In this document: piece by piece, positions 1-4,732 of the stretch
Layout of the letters: every line of letters begins with the position of its first letter
Numbering within the stretch: position 1 is the first letter of the stretch
Source of the DNA: DATBLY01 sp036555125
GTDB taxonomy: Bacteria; Actinomycetota; UBA4738; HRBIN12
Reading direction: 5' to 3'
DNA length: 5,241 bases
Assembly (NCBI GenBank): GCA_036555125.1
Contig: DATBLY010000169.1
Coordinates: forward strand, 1 to 5,241
The notes under the pieces: model-generated
What the model saw: only the letters and a program-made list of their open reading frames with translations
What the model was told of the DNA's origin: nothing
Database searches by the model: none
Program-made: the position numbers and the translations under genes

Positions 1-79
1 CTCCGTCACCGCCGCAGGCCGCCGCCACGATCGCGATCGCGGTCACGGCCGCGGTGAGGAACAACCTCGTCCTCGCCAT
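1..79 (-). CDS. Putative lipoprotein, N-terminal 26 codons only (gene runs off the left edge)
   Basis: Only the beginning of this gene is inside the window. Read on the minus strand from ATG at 79, the peptide is MARTRLFLTAAVTAIAIVAA followed by ACGGDG. This is a textbook bacterial lipoprotein signal peptide: a basic n-region (R3, R5), a hydrophobic core of about 15 residues, and a lipobox-like AAAC whose cysteine (residue 22) would be lipidated after signal peptidase II cleavage. The Gly/Asp-rich stretch after the Cys is the usual flexible tether. The start is supported by a strong Shine-Dalgarno AAGGAGGG about 5 bases upstream. The mature domain is missing, so the function is unknown; a solute-binding protein or a small secreted lipoprotein are both possible. 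It lies about 250 bases downstream of the hemerythrin gene on the same strand, so it may have its own promoter, though I found no convincing one. Confidence 0.75.
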   Translation of the reverse strand, partial: MARTRLFLTAAVTAIAIVAAACGGDG

Positions 80-292
80 CGGTCCCTCCTTCGGGCGCGC
101 GACGTTCGCGGTGCCCTACCGATGGCTACGGCGAGGGATGGCCGCCCCTGTTCCGGCTTCCTGCCCAGGCCTTCCGACCTCTTGCCCGAACCTGTCGTGA
201 TGTTGCCCTCTCGGGCGGCCCAGGGCGCGAACCTCCAGGGACGGCGGGCCGCGATCTCGAGACGAGGATCGTCGTGAAGGTGAACGCACCGG

Positions 293-330
293 AGCGGCTG
301 CGCCGGCGGCTCGCCACGAGGGCGGCCGCT
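293..330 (-). terminator. Weak hairpin just after the hemerythrin stop; possible terminator
   Basis: Inverted arms AGCGGC (293-298) and GCCGCT (325-330) flank a GC-rich loop that holds a smaller CTCG-CCA-CGAG hairpin (310-320). On the minus strand this begins 3 bases after the hemerythrin stop codon, where a terminator is expected. There is no U-tract and the outer stem is only 6 bp with a long loop, so the call is tentative. The rest of 80-333 shows no supported gene: the short ORFs there lack a ribosome binding site and look like GC-rich noise. Confidence 0.25.
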
Positions 331-333
331 GAG

Positions 334-789
334 TCATGCCGGTGACGTGGCTCCCATCAGCTCCTGCTTGCGGGCTCGCATGCGCTCGCCGAGCTCGACC
401 AGCTCCTGCCGCTCGAAGACCTGGCGAGCCTGGGGGAACATCTCGCCCTCCTCTTCCTCGATGTGGTGCTCCAGGTTCTCCTTCATCACGGTGAACTTGG
501 CGCCCCACGTCTCGTCCTCGAAGGGAACGGTCTCGATCTCGGCCATCACCATGTCGACGACGTTGTGTTCCTCGTAGGCCTCCAGGACCAGCTCCTTCGC
601 CTTCGGGTGCTCCTTGAGCGCGGGGTAGAAGACCTCCTCCTCGATCGCCTCGTGCACCTCCAGCTCTCGCTTGATCCGCGTGAAGAGCTCCTCACGGGTC
701 TTGACCCCACGCTCCGTCGTGGCGTCGAGCTTCTCGAGGATGCCCTTCACCGTGTCGTGGTCGTCCTTCAGCAGCGTGATCGCATCCAT
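334..789 (-). CDS. Hemerythrin HHE cation-binding domain protein
   Basis: This 151-residue protein consists of one hemerythrin-type HHE domain, a four-helix bundle that normally binds a non-haem di-iron centre and is linked to O2, NO or reactive-oxygen sensing, or to iron handling. The ligand pattern is complete: H11 (DDHDTVKG), H46 with E50 (VHEAIEEEVFYPAL), H75 (EEHNVV) and H109 with E113 (HHIEEEEGEMFP). The helices are very acidic, no signal peptide is present, and the protein should be cytosolic. I start it at ATG 789 because AGGAAGGAGG sits 5 bases upstream. An ATG at 807 overlaps the upstream TGA as ATGA, but the six residues it would add (MRKEAQ) are simply the translated ribosome binding site. 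It lies 14 bases after the DUF6766 gene and is probably co-transcribed and translationally coupled with it. The family is well supported; the exact ligand or sensing role is not known. Confidence 0.92.
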   Translation of the reverse strand: MDAITLLKDDHDTVKGILEKLDATTERGVKTREELFTRIKRELEVHEAIEEEVFYPALKEHPKAKELVLEAYEEHNVVDMVMAEIETVPFEDETWGAKFTVMKENLEHHIEEEEGEMFPQARQVFERQELVELGERMRARKQELMGATSPA

Positions 790-803
790 CTGCGCCTCCT
801 TCC

Positions 804-1265
804 TCATCGCCTCGATCGCGCCTGCTCTTCCGTCAGGGCGTCGAGCCGCTCCTTGATCTCCTGCAGGGTCCGCTCCATCCGCTCATCGCTGTCCTTCGAC
901 TCGGCGCTCCCGCGATGGATCAGGACGGCGGAGAGCACGACGAACGAGAACAGCTGGAGGAACTCCGATTGCCAGTTCTCGAGCGTCGACTGCCCGAACG
1001 CCACCAGGAAGCCGCCGATCGTCGGGGACGCTCCGTGCAGCACCTGCTCGCTCCGGTACGTCCCCCATTCCGCGAAGCCCTGCGCGGCCCAGCTCACGAG
1101 GAAGAGCACGCAGAACGCGATGCTGAGCCCGAAGTTGCTCCAGAGCCTGCGGATCCCGCTCCGCCGCCGCTCCCTCCGGATCGCGTCGACCATCGCCCAG
1201 ACCAGGTAGCCGGACACGCCCACCAGGACGAGGGCCGTGATCGAGATGATGACCCCGTCCGACAC
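804..1265 (-). CDS. DUF6766 family membrane protein
   Basis: The 153-residue product has an N-terminal membrane helix (about residues 5-26), a basic cytosolic linker (RRERRRSGIRR), a second helix (LWSNFGLSIAFCVLFLVSW, 41-59), a soluble turn, and a third helix (about 102-117). It ends in a charged coiled-coil-like tail (ERMERTLQEIKERLDALTEE). The core signature, NFGLS, WAAQGFAEW, then ENWQSEFLQ and RGSAESKD, is what I recognise as DUF6766, a family of small membrane proteins with no established function. I chose GTG 1265 because GGAGGGGAGGGG lies immediately upstream. ATG 1298 is in frame but would place that purine tract inside the coding region. The first helix and the C-terminal coil look like additions around the DUF6766 core. 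A SigB/SigF-like promoter lies about 50 bases upstream. The downstream partner is the hemerythrin gene, which suggests a membrane/di-iron stress pair, by inference only. Confidence 0.85.
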   Translation of the reverse strand: MSDGVIISITALVLVGVSGYLVWAMVDAIRRERRRSGIRRLWSNFGLSIAFCVLFLVSWAAQGFAEWGTYRSEQVLHGASPTIGGFLVAFGQSTLENWQSEFLQLFSFVVLSAVLIHRGSAESKDSDERMERTLQEIKERLDALTEEQARSRR

Positions 1266-1318
1266 CCGTTCCCCTCCCCTCCGATACTCCGGCGCCATCC
1301 GCGGGCGACGGGCGATCG

Positions 1319-1343
1319 GTACCCGCGCCGCCGCGTGGCAAAC
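1319..1343 (-). promoter_or_regulatory. SigB/SigF-type stress promoter for DUF6766-hemerythrin
   Basis: On the minus strand, GTTT (1343-1340) is followed by 15 bases and then GGGTAC (1324-1319). This fits the GTTT-N15-17-GGGTAT/C consensus of the SigB/SigF family of general-stress sigma factors known from Bacillus, Mycobacterium and Streptomyces. Transcription would start near 1312, leaving about 46 bases before the GTG start at 1265, with the ribosome binding site in between. The same element recurs upstream of the gene at 4232, which makes chance less likely in this GC-rich sequence. Confidence 0.6.
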
Positions 1344-1387
1344 GCACGGTGTTGCCCGCGATCGGCTCCGCGGCCTCGGCGGCGAAG

Positions 1388-1413
1388 GTGTGAGCTCCCG
1401 CGTCGGTGGGAAC
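1388..1413 (+). promoter_or_regulatory. Degenerate stress-type promoter candidate
   Basis: GTGT (1388-1391), 16 bases, then GGGAAC (1408-1413) lies about 47 bases before the start at 1461, at the right place for the rightward gene. It departs from GTTT/GGGTAC at three positions, so it is weak alone. It is reported because a similar GTTT-N15-GGGAACCA arrangement precedes the gene at 2653. No better promoter was found on the plus strand of the divergent region 1266-1460. Confidence 0.2.
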
Positions 1414-1460
1414 CATCCATCCGCGACCGGGACGTGCCCGGCATGAAGGAGGTGTCGACG

Positions 1461-2078
1461 ATGATGCAGCGCACCATCAGCACCCGACCGAGCGACGTGA
1501 CGGTGGTCGCGGATGCCGACCCGACGACCCGCCCCAGGATCCGATGGGGCGCGGTCCTCGCCGGGATGGTGCTCGCCGTGGCCCTGCTGGTCCTCGCGTC
1601 GTCGCTCTGGTTCGCGCTCGCGTTCGGCTCGGACGAGGAGCTCATCGGCCGCAACCTCGAATGGTTCATCGGTGGAAGCGCGGTCGTGTGCGTGTTGATC
1701 GGCGGCTTCGCGGCGGGTCGCCTCTCCGGCGTCCCGGGTGCGGGGCCCGGGCTGGCCCATGGGCTCACGCTCTGGGCCGTGACCCTGTTGATCGTCCTCG
1801 CCGTCGGGATCCCGTCCGTGATCAACGTGCTGAACCTGGGCCGGATCGCCACGCAGCTCGATGCCAACCAGGGGCTGATCGCGCAAGGCGTGGACAGCAG
1901 CCTGTGGACGACGTTCCTGGTCATTTTGGGAGCCCTGCTCGCCGCCGCGATCGGGGGATTGCTCGGCGGGATCACCGTCCGAGACCGGAACGCGATGCCG
2001 GTGATGACCTCGGGGCCTCGGCGGATGATGGCCGAGGATGACGTGGACGCCGTAGAGGTCCGCGAGGAACGCGTCTAG
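1461..2078 (+). CDS. Four-helix integral membrane protein of unknown function
   Basis: This 205-residue protein has a disordered N-terminus (to about residue 26) and then RIRWGAVLAGMVLAVALLVL, the start of the first helix (about 28-55). Further helices lie at about 69-86, 99-121 and 149-171, and the charged C-terminal tail ends EDDVDAVEVREERV. The WGAVLAG entry motif, FIGGSAVVCVLIGGFAAGR, the GLAHGLTLWAVTLLIV segment and the Gly/Ala-rich last helix (AAAIGGLLGG) resemble a loose group of bacterial membrane proteins (TIGR04086/YrzE-like in style). I cannot name a function. ATG 1461 is preceded by AAGGAGGT at good spacing. An in-frame ATG at 1443 overlaps that Shine-Dalgarno and is unlikely, and ATG 1464 is possible. 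The gene is divergent from the DUF6766 gene across a 195-base region. Glycine-rich helices suggest tight packing or oligomers in the membrane. Confidence 0.85.
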   Translation: MMQRTISTRPSDVTVVADADPTTRPRIRWGAVLAGMVLAVALLVLASSLWFALAFGSDEELIGRNLEWFIGGSAVVCVLIGGFAAGRLSGVPGAGPGLAHGLTLWAVTLLIVLAVGIPSVINVLNLGRIATQLDANQGLIAQGVDSSLWTTFLVILGALLAAAIGGLLGGITVRDRNAMPVMTSGPRRMMAEDDVDAVEVREERV

Positions 2079-2112
2079 CCGCAGCGGAACGCCAGAGCCT
2101 GTGGCCGAAGGG

Positions 2113-2133
2113 GGTTCGTCGGCTCGGCGAACC
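2113..2133 (+). terminator. Compact 9-bp hairpin between two membrane-protein genes
   Basis: The bases GGTTCGTCG-GCT-CGGCGAACC form a 9-bp stem (one T-G wobble at 2119/2127) with a 3-base loop. It begins 34 bases after the stop at 2078 and ends 22 bases before the start at 2156. There is no T-tract, so it could be a U-less actinobacterial terminator, an RNA-stability element between cistrons, or an operator for the next gene. Confidence 0.4.
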
Positions 2134-2155
2134 GGAAGAGCAAGGGAGACACACG

Positions 2156-2602
2156 ATGAACAAGCGTGGGATCACCGATCGGATGAACGACCTGGGCGAC
2201 CGTGCGAAGGAGCGGATGACGCACGCCCGGATGGAGAAGCTCGATCGCGACAACGAGCGTCTGCGCGGCGAGCTCGCTGCGCTCCGCGACGACCTCGAGC
2301 AGGAGCGCGGGACCCTCAAGGATGCGCTGCGCTCCCTGGGCGACGAGCGGCAGGCGCCGCCGAGGCGTTCGCGCAGGCCCCGGGTCGTCCGCGCCGTCGT
2401 GATCGCAGCGGGCGCCTACGTGCTCGGGACGCGGGCCGGTCGAGAGCGGTACGACCAGATCGTCGCGCGGATGCGATCGATCCGAGAGGGACTCCGCGAC
2501 CGATCGGACGGCGACGCGTCCGAGCGTTGGGGGTCGGTCGAGACCAGCCCGATCGGGGCCGCCGACCGGACGGCCGGCTCCGGAGGCATCGAGGGGGCCT
2601 GA
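2156..2602 (+). CDS. Coiled-coil, YtxH-like membrane-anchored protein
   Basis: The 148-residue product starts with a highly charged helical region with heptad-like leucines (about residues 26-61: MEKLDRDNERLRGELAALRD onward). A basic patch (RRSRRPR) follows, then a short hydrophobic segment (about 77-91) running into YVLGTRAGRERYDQI (88-102). That last motif is one I recognise from many actinobacterial YtxH-like and related small membrane proteins, which are often stress-induced. The C-terminus (about 115-148) is polar and probably disordered. The start at 2156 has AAGGGAG 7 bases upstream. The single short hydrophobic segment suggests a monotopic or single-pass protein with the coil in the cytosol. 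No enzymatic motif is present. A small GGGGC-CTGAA-GCCCC hairpin (2594-2608) overlaps the stop codon but looks too weak to be a confident terminator. Confidence 0.82.
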   Translation: MNKRGITDRMNDLGDRAKERMTHARMEKLDRDNERLRGELAALRDDLEQERGTLKDALRSLGDERQAPPRRSRRPRVVRAVVIAAGAYVLGTRAGRERYDQIVARMRSIREGLRDRSDGDASERWGSVETSPIGAADRTAGSGGIEGA

Positions 2603-2618
2603 AGCCCCGACGCACAGG

Positions 2619-2643
2619 GTTTGTCGGCGGGCTCGGAGGGAAC
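2619..2643 (+). promoter_or_regulatory. Possible stress-type promoter before the iron permease-like gene
   Basis: GTTT (2619-2622), 15 bases, then GGGAAC (2638-2643) matches the SigB/SigF pattern except for A in place of T at the fourth position of the -10. If used, the transcript would begin near 2650, giving an almost leaderless mRNA at GTG 2653. The same bases (GGAGGG, 2635-2640) could instead be the Shine-Dalgarno for that start, so the two readings compete. Confidence 0.25.
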
Positions 2644-2652
2644 CAGCCGACC

Positions 2653-3117
2653 GTGGACGTATCTGCCGAACGTGCCGACGTGCGGGCGACGCGCCCGGAT
2701 GGAGGAACCGAGGATCGGAACCATGCGTCTTCGGGATCGCTGGAGCGTGCGTTCGAGCGGTTCGCCTCGGCCGCGTCCAGGATCGCGGGACATTCCGTAG
2801 CCTTCGTCCTCGCGGTCGCCGTGGTCGTCGCGTGGGCGATCTCGGGTCCGCTCTTCGGGTTCAGCGACACGTGGCAGCTGGTGATCAACACCGGGACCAC
2901 GGTCCTGACCTTCTTGATGGTGTTCCTGATCCAGAGTGCGCTGAACCGCGACTCCGTGGCGCTCCACCTCAAGCTGGACGAACTGATCCGGGTCACGAAC
3001 GAGGCTCGGGACGCGTTCATGAGCGTCGAGGACCTCGACGAGCAGCAGATGCGCAACCTGCGCGATCAGCTCACGCATGCGCAACCCGGGAACGCACCGG
3101 AGGCCGAGGAAGCATGA
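2653..3117 (+). CDS. Low-affinity iron permease-like membrane protein (PF04120)
   Basis: The 154-residue product has a polar N-terminus, then ERAFERFASAASRIAGH (31-47) and a first membrane helix (about 48-64) ending in the hallmark SGPLFGFSDTWQLVINTGTT (64-83). The second helix (about 84-97, VLTFLMVFLIQ) follows, then NRDSVALHLKLDELIR (98-113) and a cytosolic helical tail. This order is the signature of PF04120, named for fungal Fet4 low-affinity Fe(II) permease. Bacterial members are short two-helix proteins for which iron transport is largely unproven. The start is uncertain: GTG 2653 has GGAGGG 12 bases upstream, and GTG 2680 is in frame but has no ribosome binding site. Nearby ATGs at 2699 and 2723 are out of frame. 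Homologues usually begin close to the ERxFxRF motif, so the first 30 residues are an extension or a mis-start. The stop overlaps the next gene (ATGA). Confidence 0.88.
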   Translation: MDVSAERADVRATRPDGGTEDRNHASSGSLERAFERFASAASRIAGHSVAFVLAVAVVVAWAISGPLFGFSDTWQLVINTGTTVLTFLMVFLIQSALNRDSVALHLKLDELIRVTNEARDAFMSVEDLDEQQMRNLRDQLTHAQPGNAPEAEEA

Positions 3118-3386
3118 CCGATCGGCTCGAACGGTCGGGGGACGGCGAGGGTACGGAGGCCGATCGTTGCCCGATCTGCGGCCAGGGGATCCTGACGGAC
3201 ATCGCGTTCGATGCGGCCCCTCGCTCGGAACCGGACCTCCGGCAGACGGCGGAGAGTCGCGAGCTCATCACCTACTCCTGTGGGCACGAGGTCCCAGGCT
3301 CGTCCGTCGCCACGGCCGATGGGAACCGTCTGGACGTGGAGCGCCGCACGTCGTCCGAGACCTCGGAACCCCGACCGTCGGCCTGA
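3114..3386 (+). CDS. Small Cys-rich (zinc-ribbon-like) hypothetical protein
   Basis: This 90-residue soluble protein carries CPICGQGIL (C19, C22) and, about 33 residues later, YSCGHEVPG (C56, H58). CxxC followed by CxH is a plausible metal-binding knuckle, most likely zinc. Between them lies an acidic linker (FDAAPRSEPDLRQTAESREL), and the C-terminal segment LDVERRTSSETSEPRPSA is polar and probably disordered. I do not recognise a named family, and no catalytic motif is visible. The ATG overlaps the stop of the iron permease-like gene by four bases (ATGA, 3114-3117), with GAGG upstream, a typical arrangement for translational coupling. The two products are therefore probably made together. 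Whether the small protein binds metal or interacts with the membrane protein is inference. Confidence 0.78.
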   Translation: MTDRLERSGDGEGTEADRCPICGQGILTDIAFDAAPRSEPDLRQTAESRELITYSCGHEVPGSSVATADGNRLDVERRTSSETSEPRPSA

Positions 3387-3395
3387 GCGAGACGG

Positions 3396-3421
3396 GTTTG
3401 CTGCCCACCGGGTCTGGGCAT
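3396..3421 (+). promoter_or_regulatory. Probable SigB/SigF-type promoter for the CBS gene
   Basis: GTTT (3396-3399), 16 bases, then GGGCAT (3416-3421) differs from the GGGTAT -10 consensus at one base. It lies in the 60-base gap after the stop at 3386. Transcription would begin near 3428, just before the Shine-Dalgarno (GGAGGT, 3433-3438) and the start at 3447. Spacing matches the element at 4158-4183. Confidence 0.4.
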
Positions 3422-3446
3422 CAGGTCCGGTGGAGGTGGTTAGCAG

Positions 3447-3932
3447 ATGGCGATGCTGGTGCGACACGCGATGACGGAGTCCCCCAAGACCCTCGGACCC
3501 ACGATGAACGCCGAGGACGCAGCGGGCATGATGGCGCAGTTCGACGTCGGGGTCATCCCCGTGATGGACGAGGGTCGGCTCCTGGGCCTGGTGACGGACC
3601 GCGACCTGGTGGTCCGGGTCCTGGCCGGTCGCAAGGATCCCGCCGAGATCACGTTGGGCGACATCCTCACCGGGTCCCCGGTCACGGCCACGCCCGACAT
3701 GGGGATCGCGGAAGCACGGGACCTGATGGCCGAGCACCGGATCCGGAGGCTCCCCGTGATGAAGGGGGACGCGCTGGTGGGCGTGCTTTCGTTGGGCGAC
3801 GTCGCCCTCGCGGACGCATCGAACCGCGCCGTCGGCGACACCCTCGAAGAGGTATCCGTCTCGGACAGCACCACGGAGTTGAACGCGGGGCCGGACCGCG
3901 GCACGCCGGAGCGCGTGCGATCGGACCGATGA
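3447..3932 (+). CDS. Two-CBS-domain protein (Hrp1-like)
   Basis: The 161-residue product is a Bateman module of two CBS domains. CBS1 covers about residues 4-60: VRHAMTESPKTLGPTMNAED, then VGVIPVMDEGRLLGLVTDRDLVVRVL. CBS2 covers about 70-122: LGDILTGSPVTATPDMGIAEA, then HRIRRLPVMKGDALVGVLSLGDVAL. The repeated x-P-V-M/x-G-x-L-x-G-x-x-T/S-x-x-D pattern is complete in both copies. CBS pairs usually bind adenine nucleotides and act as energy or stress sensors. Length and layout resemble mycobacterial Hrp1 (Rv2626c), a hypoxia/dormancy protein, although Hrp1's metal-binding cysteines are absent here. About 40 polar residues follow CBS2. The start at 3447 has GGAGGTGG upstream. The stop overlaps the next ATG (ATGA). 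No partner domain is fused, so it probably acts as a free-standing cytosolic dimer. Confidence 0.95.
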   Translation: MAMLVRHAMTESPKTLGPTMNAEDAAGMMAQFDVGVIPVMDEGRLLGLVTDRDLVVRVLAGRKDPAEITLGDILTGSPVTATPDMGIAEARDLMAEHRIRRLPVMKGDALVGVLSLGDVALADASNRAVGDTLEEVSVSDSTTELNAGPDRGTPERVRSDR

Positions 3933-4138
3933 TGCCGCTCGTCAGCTGCGTGGCGTGCGACGGGGCACTCTGGATCGATCCGATCGAAGGCTCCGAGGTC
4001 GTCTGCTGGTGCGGGCGTTCGCGGGTGTCGATCGAGTCCGGCGATCTGGTCCTGCGTGGACCCTGCGTCGTGACCTGGCTGCCCGACGATCACGAGCGCA
4101 TCCCGATCGCACGCGCCCCCGCGAAGCCGTTGCTCTAG
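3929..4138 (+). CDS. Very small Cys-rich hypothetical protein
   Basis: This 69-residue protein has CVAC (C7, C10) and CWCG (C26, C28) separated by 15 residues, plus a lone C46. A CxxC...CxC arrangement on two short beta-hairpins suggests a zinc-ribbon-like fold or, less likely, another metal or redox site. Hydrophobic and polar residues alternate afterward (SGDLVLRGPCVVTWLPDD), consistent with a small beta-rich domain, and there is no membrane segment. I do not recognise the family. The ATG (3929) overlaps the CBS gene stop as ATGA; a second ATG directly follows at 3932. The reading frame and overlap support it as real, and translational coupling to the CBS protein is likely. It differs in sequence from the Cys-rich protein at 3114-3386, so the two are not obvious paralogues. 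Confidence 0.7.
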   Translation: MMPLVSCVACDGALWIDPIEGSEVVCWCGRSRVSIESGDLVLRGPCVVTWLPDDHERIPIARAPAKPLL

Positions 4139-4157
4139 ACCTCCGTTCGACGTTGCC

Positions 4158-4183
4158 GTTTGGCGTTGCCACGGAACGGGTAC
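4158..4183 (+). promoter_or_regulatory. SigB/SigF-type stress promoter for the tiny membrane proteins
   Basis: GTTT (4158-4161), 16 bases, then GGGTAC (4178-4183) matches the general-stress consensus without a mismatch. It lies in the 93-base gap after the stop at 4138. Transcription would start near 4190, about 42 bases before ATG 4232. A short direct repeat CGTTGCC (4151-4157 and 4164-4170) surrounds the -35 element and may be coincidental. Confidence 0.6.
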
Positions 4184-4231
4184 GTGAACAGGGACCGGCG
4201 AGCCCGTCGGTCCTGGATGAGGGGAGATGAC

Positions 4232-4396
4232 ATGACGCATCACCTCGAAGAGAGTCACGTCCACGAGCCGGTGCGCGAACCCGAGGGGTCGAACGGGCTC
4301 GTGGGCTACGCCGCGATCAAGTACGCGGCGATCGTGGTCATCGTCCTGGCGATCCTGGCGTTCCTCGCCTGGTACGTCCTCCCCCGTCTCGGATAG
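4232..4396 (+). CDS. 54-residue single-pass membrane protein
   Basis: The product begins MTHHLEESHVHEPVREPEGS, a polar, His/Glu-rich N-terminus with four histidines in the first eleven residues. It continues into one strong membrane helix (about residues 31-50, YAAIVVIVLAILAFLAWYVL) and ends PRLG. The start has GAGGGGAGATGAC just upstream, a good Shine-Dalgarno. In-frame ATGs further upstream would translate that Shine-Dalgarno and are unlikely. There is no catalytic motif. It could be a small regulator or stabiliser of a membrane complex, and the His/Glu-rich head might bind metal, but neither can be shown here. It is 14 bases before the next tiny membrane protein and shares a stress-type promoter with it. 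Confidence 0.75.
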   Translation: MTHHLEESHVHEPVREPEGSNGLVGYAAIKYAAIVVIVLAILAFLAWYVLPRLG

Positions 4397-4410
4397 AGAG
4401 GAGGGGAGAC

Positions 4411-4587
4411 ATGCTCACGACCGTGCTCGCACTGTCGGGCGGCGCCGCCACCCTGTTGTGGATCCTGGCAGTCGTCCTGGTGATCGCGGGGATCGTCGCG
4501 CTGGTGCGCGGCGGCGTCCTCGCCGGCGTGGTCCTGATCATCGTCGGGCTGTTGATCGGCCCCGGCGGGGTCAGCATCTTCAGATGA
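4411..4587 (+). CDS. 58-residue hydrophobic membrane protein with GPGGVSIFR end
   Basis: The protein is almost wholly hydrophobic: MLTTVLALSGGAATLLWILA opens the first helix (about residues 12-31), one arginine (R33) follows, then a second helix (about 34-50, GGVLAGVVLIIVGLLIG), and the product ends GPGGVSIFR. A GPGG-x-S-[I/L]-F ending is one I recall from small actinobacterial hydrophobic proteins of unknown function. Its conservation suggests a real gene despite the tiny size. AGAGGAGGGGAGAC lies directly before ATG 4411, an excellent ribosome binding site. Two short helices joined by an Arg-Gly turn suggest a membrane hairpin. The function is unknown; a stress-induced envelope peptide is plausible from the shared promoter. 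The strong hairpin starting 3 bases after its stop marks the end of the unit. Confidence 0.8.
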   Translation: MLTTVLALSGGAATLLWILAVVLVIAGIVALVRGGVLAGVVLIIVGLLIGPGGVSIFR

Positions 4588-4590
4588 CAC

Positions 4591-4637
4591 GAGGCGGGGC
4601 GCGACCGGGGTGCCCGTGCCCGGCCGCGCCCCGCCTC
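4591..4637 (+). terminator. Strong U-less hairpin terminator
   Basis: Arms GAGGCGGGGCGCG (4591-4603) and CGCGCCCCGCCTC (4625-4637) pair perfectly over 13 bp. After one A-C mismatch, CCGGG (4605-4609) and CCCGG (4619-4623) extend the stem to 18 bp around a 9-base loop. It starts 3 bases after the stop at 4587. No T-tract follows, as is common for actinobacterial terminators. Because it is symmetrical it could also act on the opposite strand. Confidence 0.75.
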
Positions 4638-4717
4638 CGTCATCGCTCCTCGCGGCCCGGAACGGGACGACGGAGGACGTGCTCTCGCTCGCACGATCCC
4701 GACGCTTCGAACGGCGT

Positions 4718-4731
4718 CGGTCGTTCGACCG
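4718..4731. promoter_or_regulatory. Palindrome next to a -35-like element; possible operator
   Basis: CGGTCG-TT-CGACCG is a perfect 6-bp inverted repeat with a 2-base centre. It ends 1 base before TTGACG (4733-4738). This is a typical position for a dimeric regulator binding just upstream of, or over, a promoter. No protein can be assigned. Confidence 0.3.
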
Positions 4732-4732
4732 T

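Noticed and set aside
28..41. Tandem CGATCG-type repeat (CGATCGCGATCGCG)
   Set aside because: It is explained by Ala-Ile-Ala-Ile codons in the lipoprotein signal peptide, and GATCG is common throughout the window.
126..317. 63-codon minus-strand frame in the gap between the lipoprotein and hemerythrin genes
   Set aside because: No Shine-Dalgarno and a composition (Arg, Gly, Ser, Pro) expected of random GC-rich DNA; no homologous motif recognised.
463..1209. Long plus-strand open frame of 248 codons across the hemerythrin and DUF6766 genes
   Set aside because: It is antisense to two genes with clear family signatures, has no ribosome binding site, and its Leu/Arg-rich composition is typical of the complement of GC-rich coding sequence.
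2316..3084. Long minus-strand open frames opposite the YtxH-like and iron permease-like genes
   Set aside because: They are Arg/Ser/Pro-rich shadows of well-supported plus-strand genes, with no recognisable motif.
3440..4264. 274-codon minus-strand open frame opposite the CBS gene
   Set aside because: The plus strand encodes two complete CBS domains with a good ribosome binding site; the opposite frame is low-complexity and spans three real genes.
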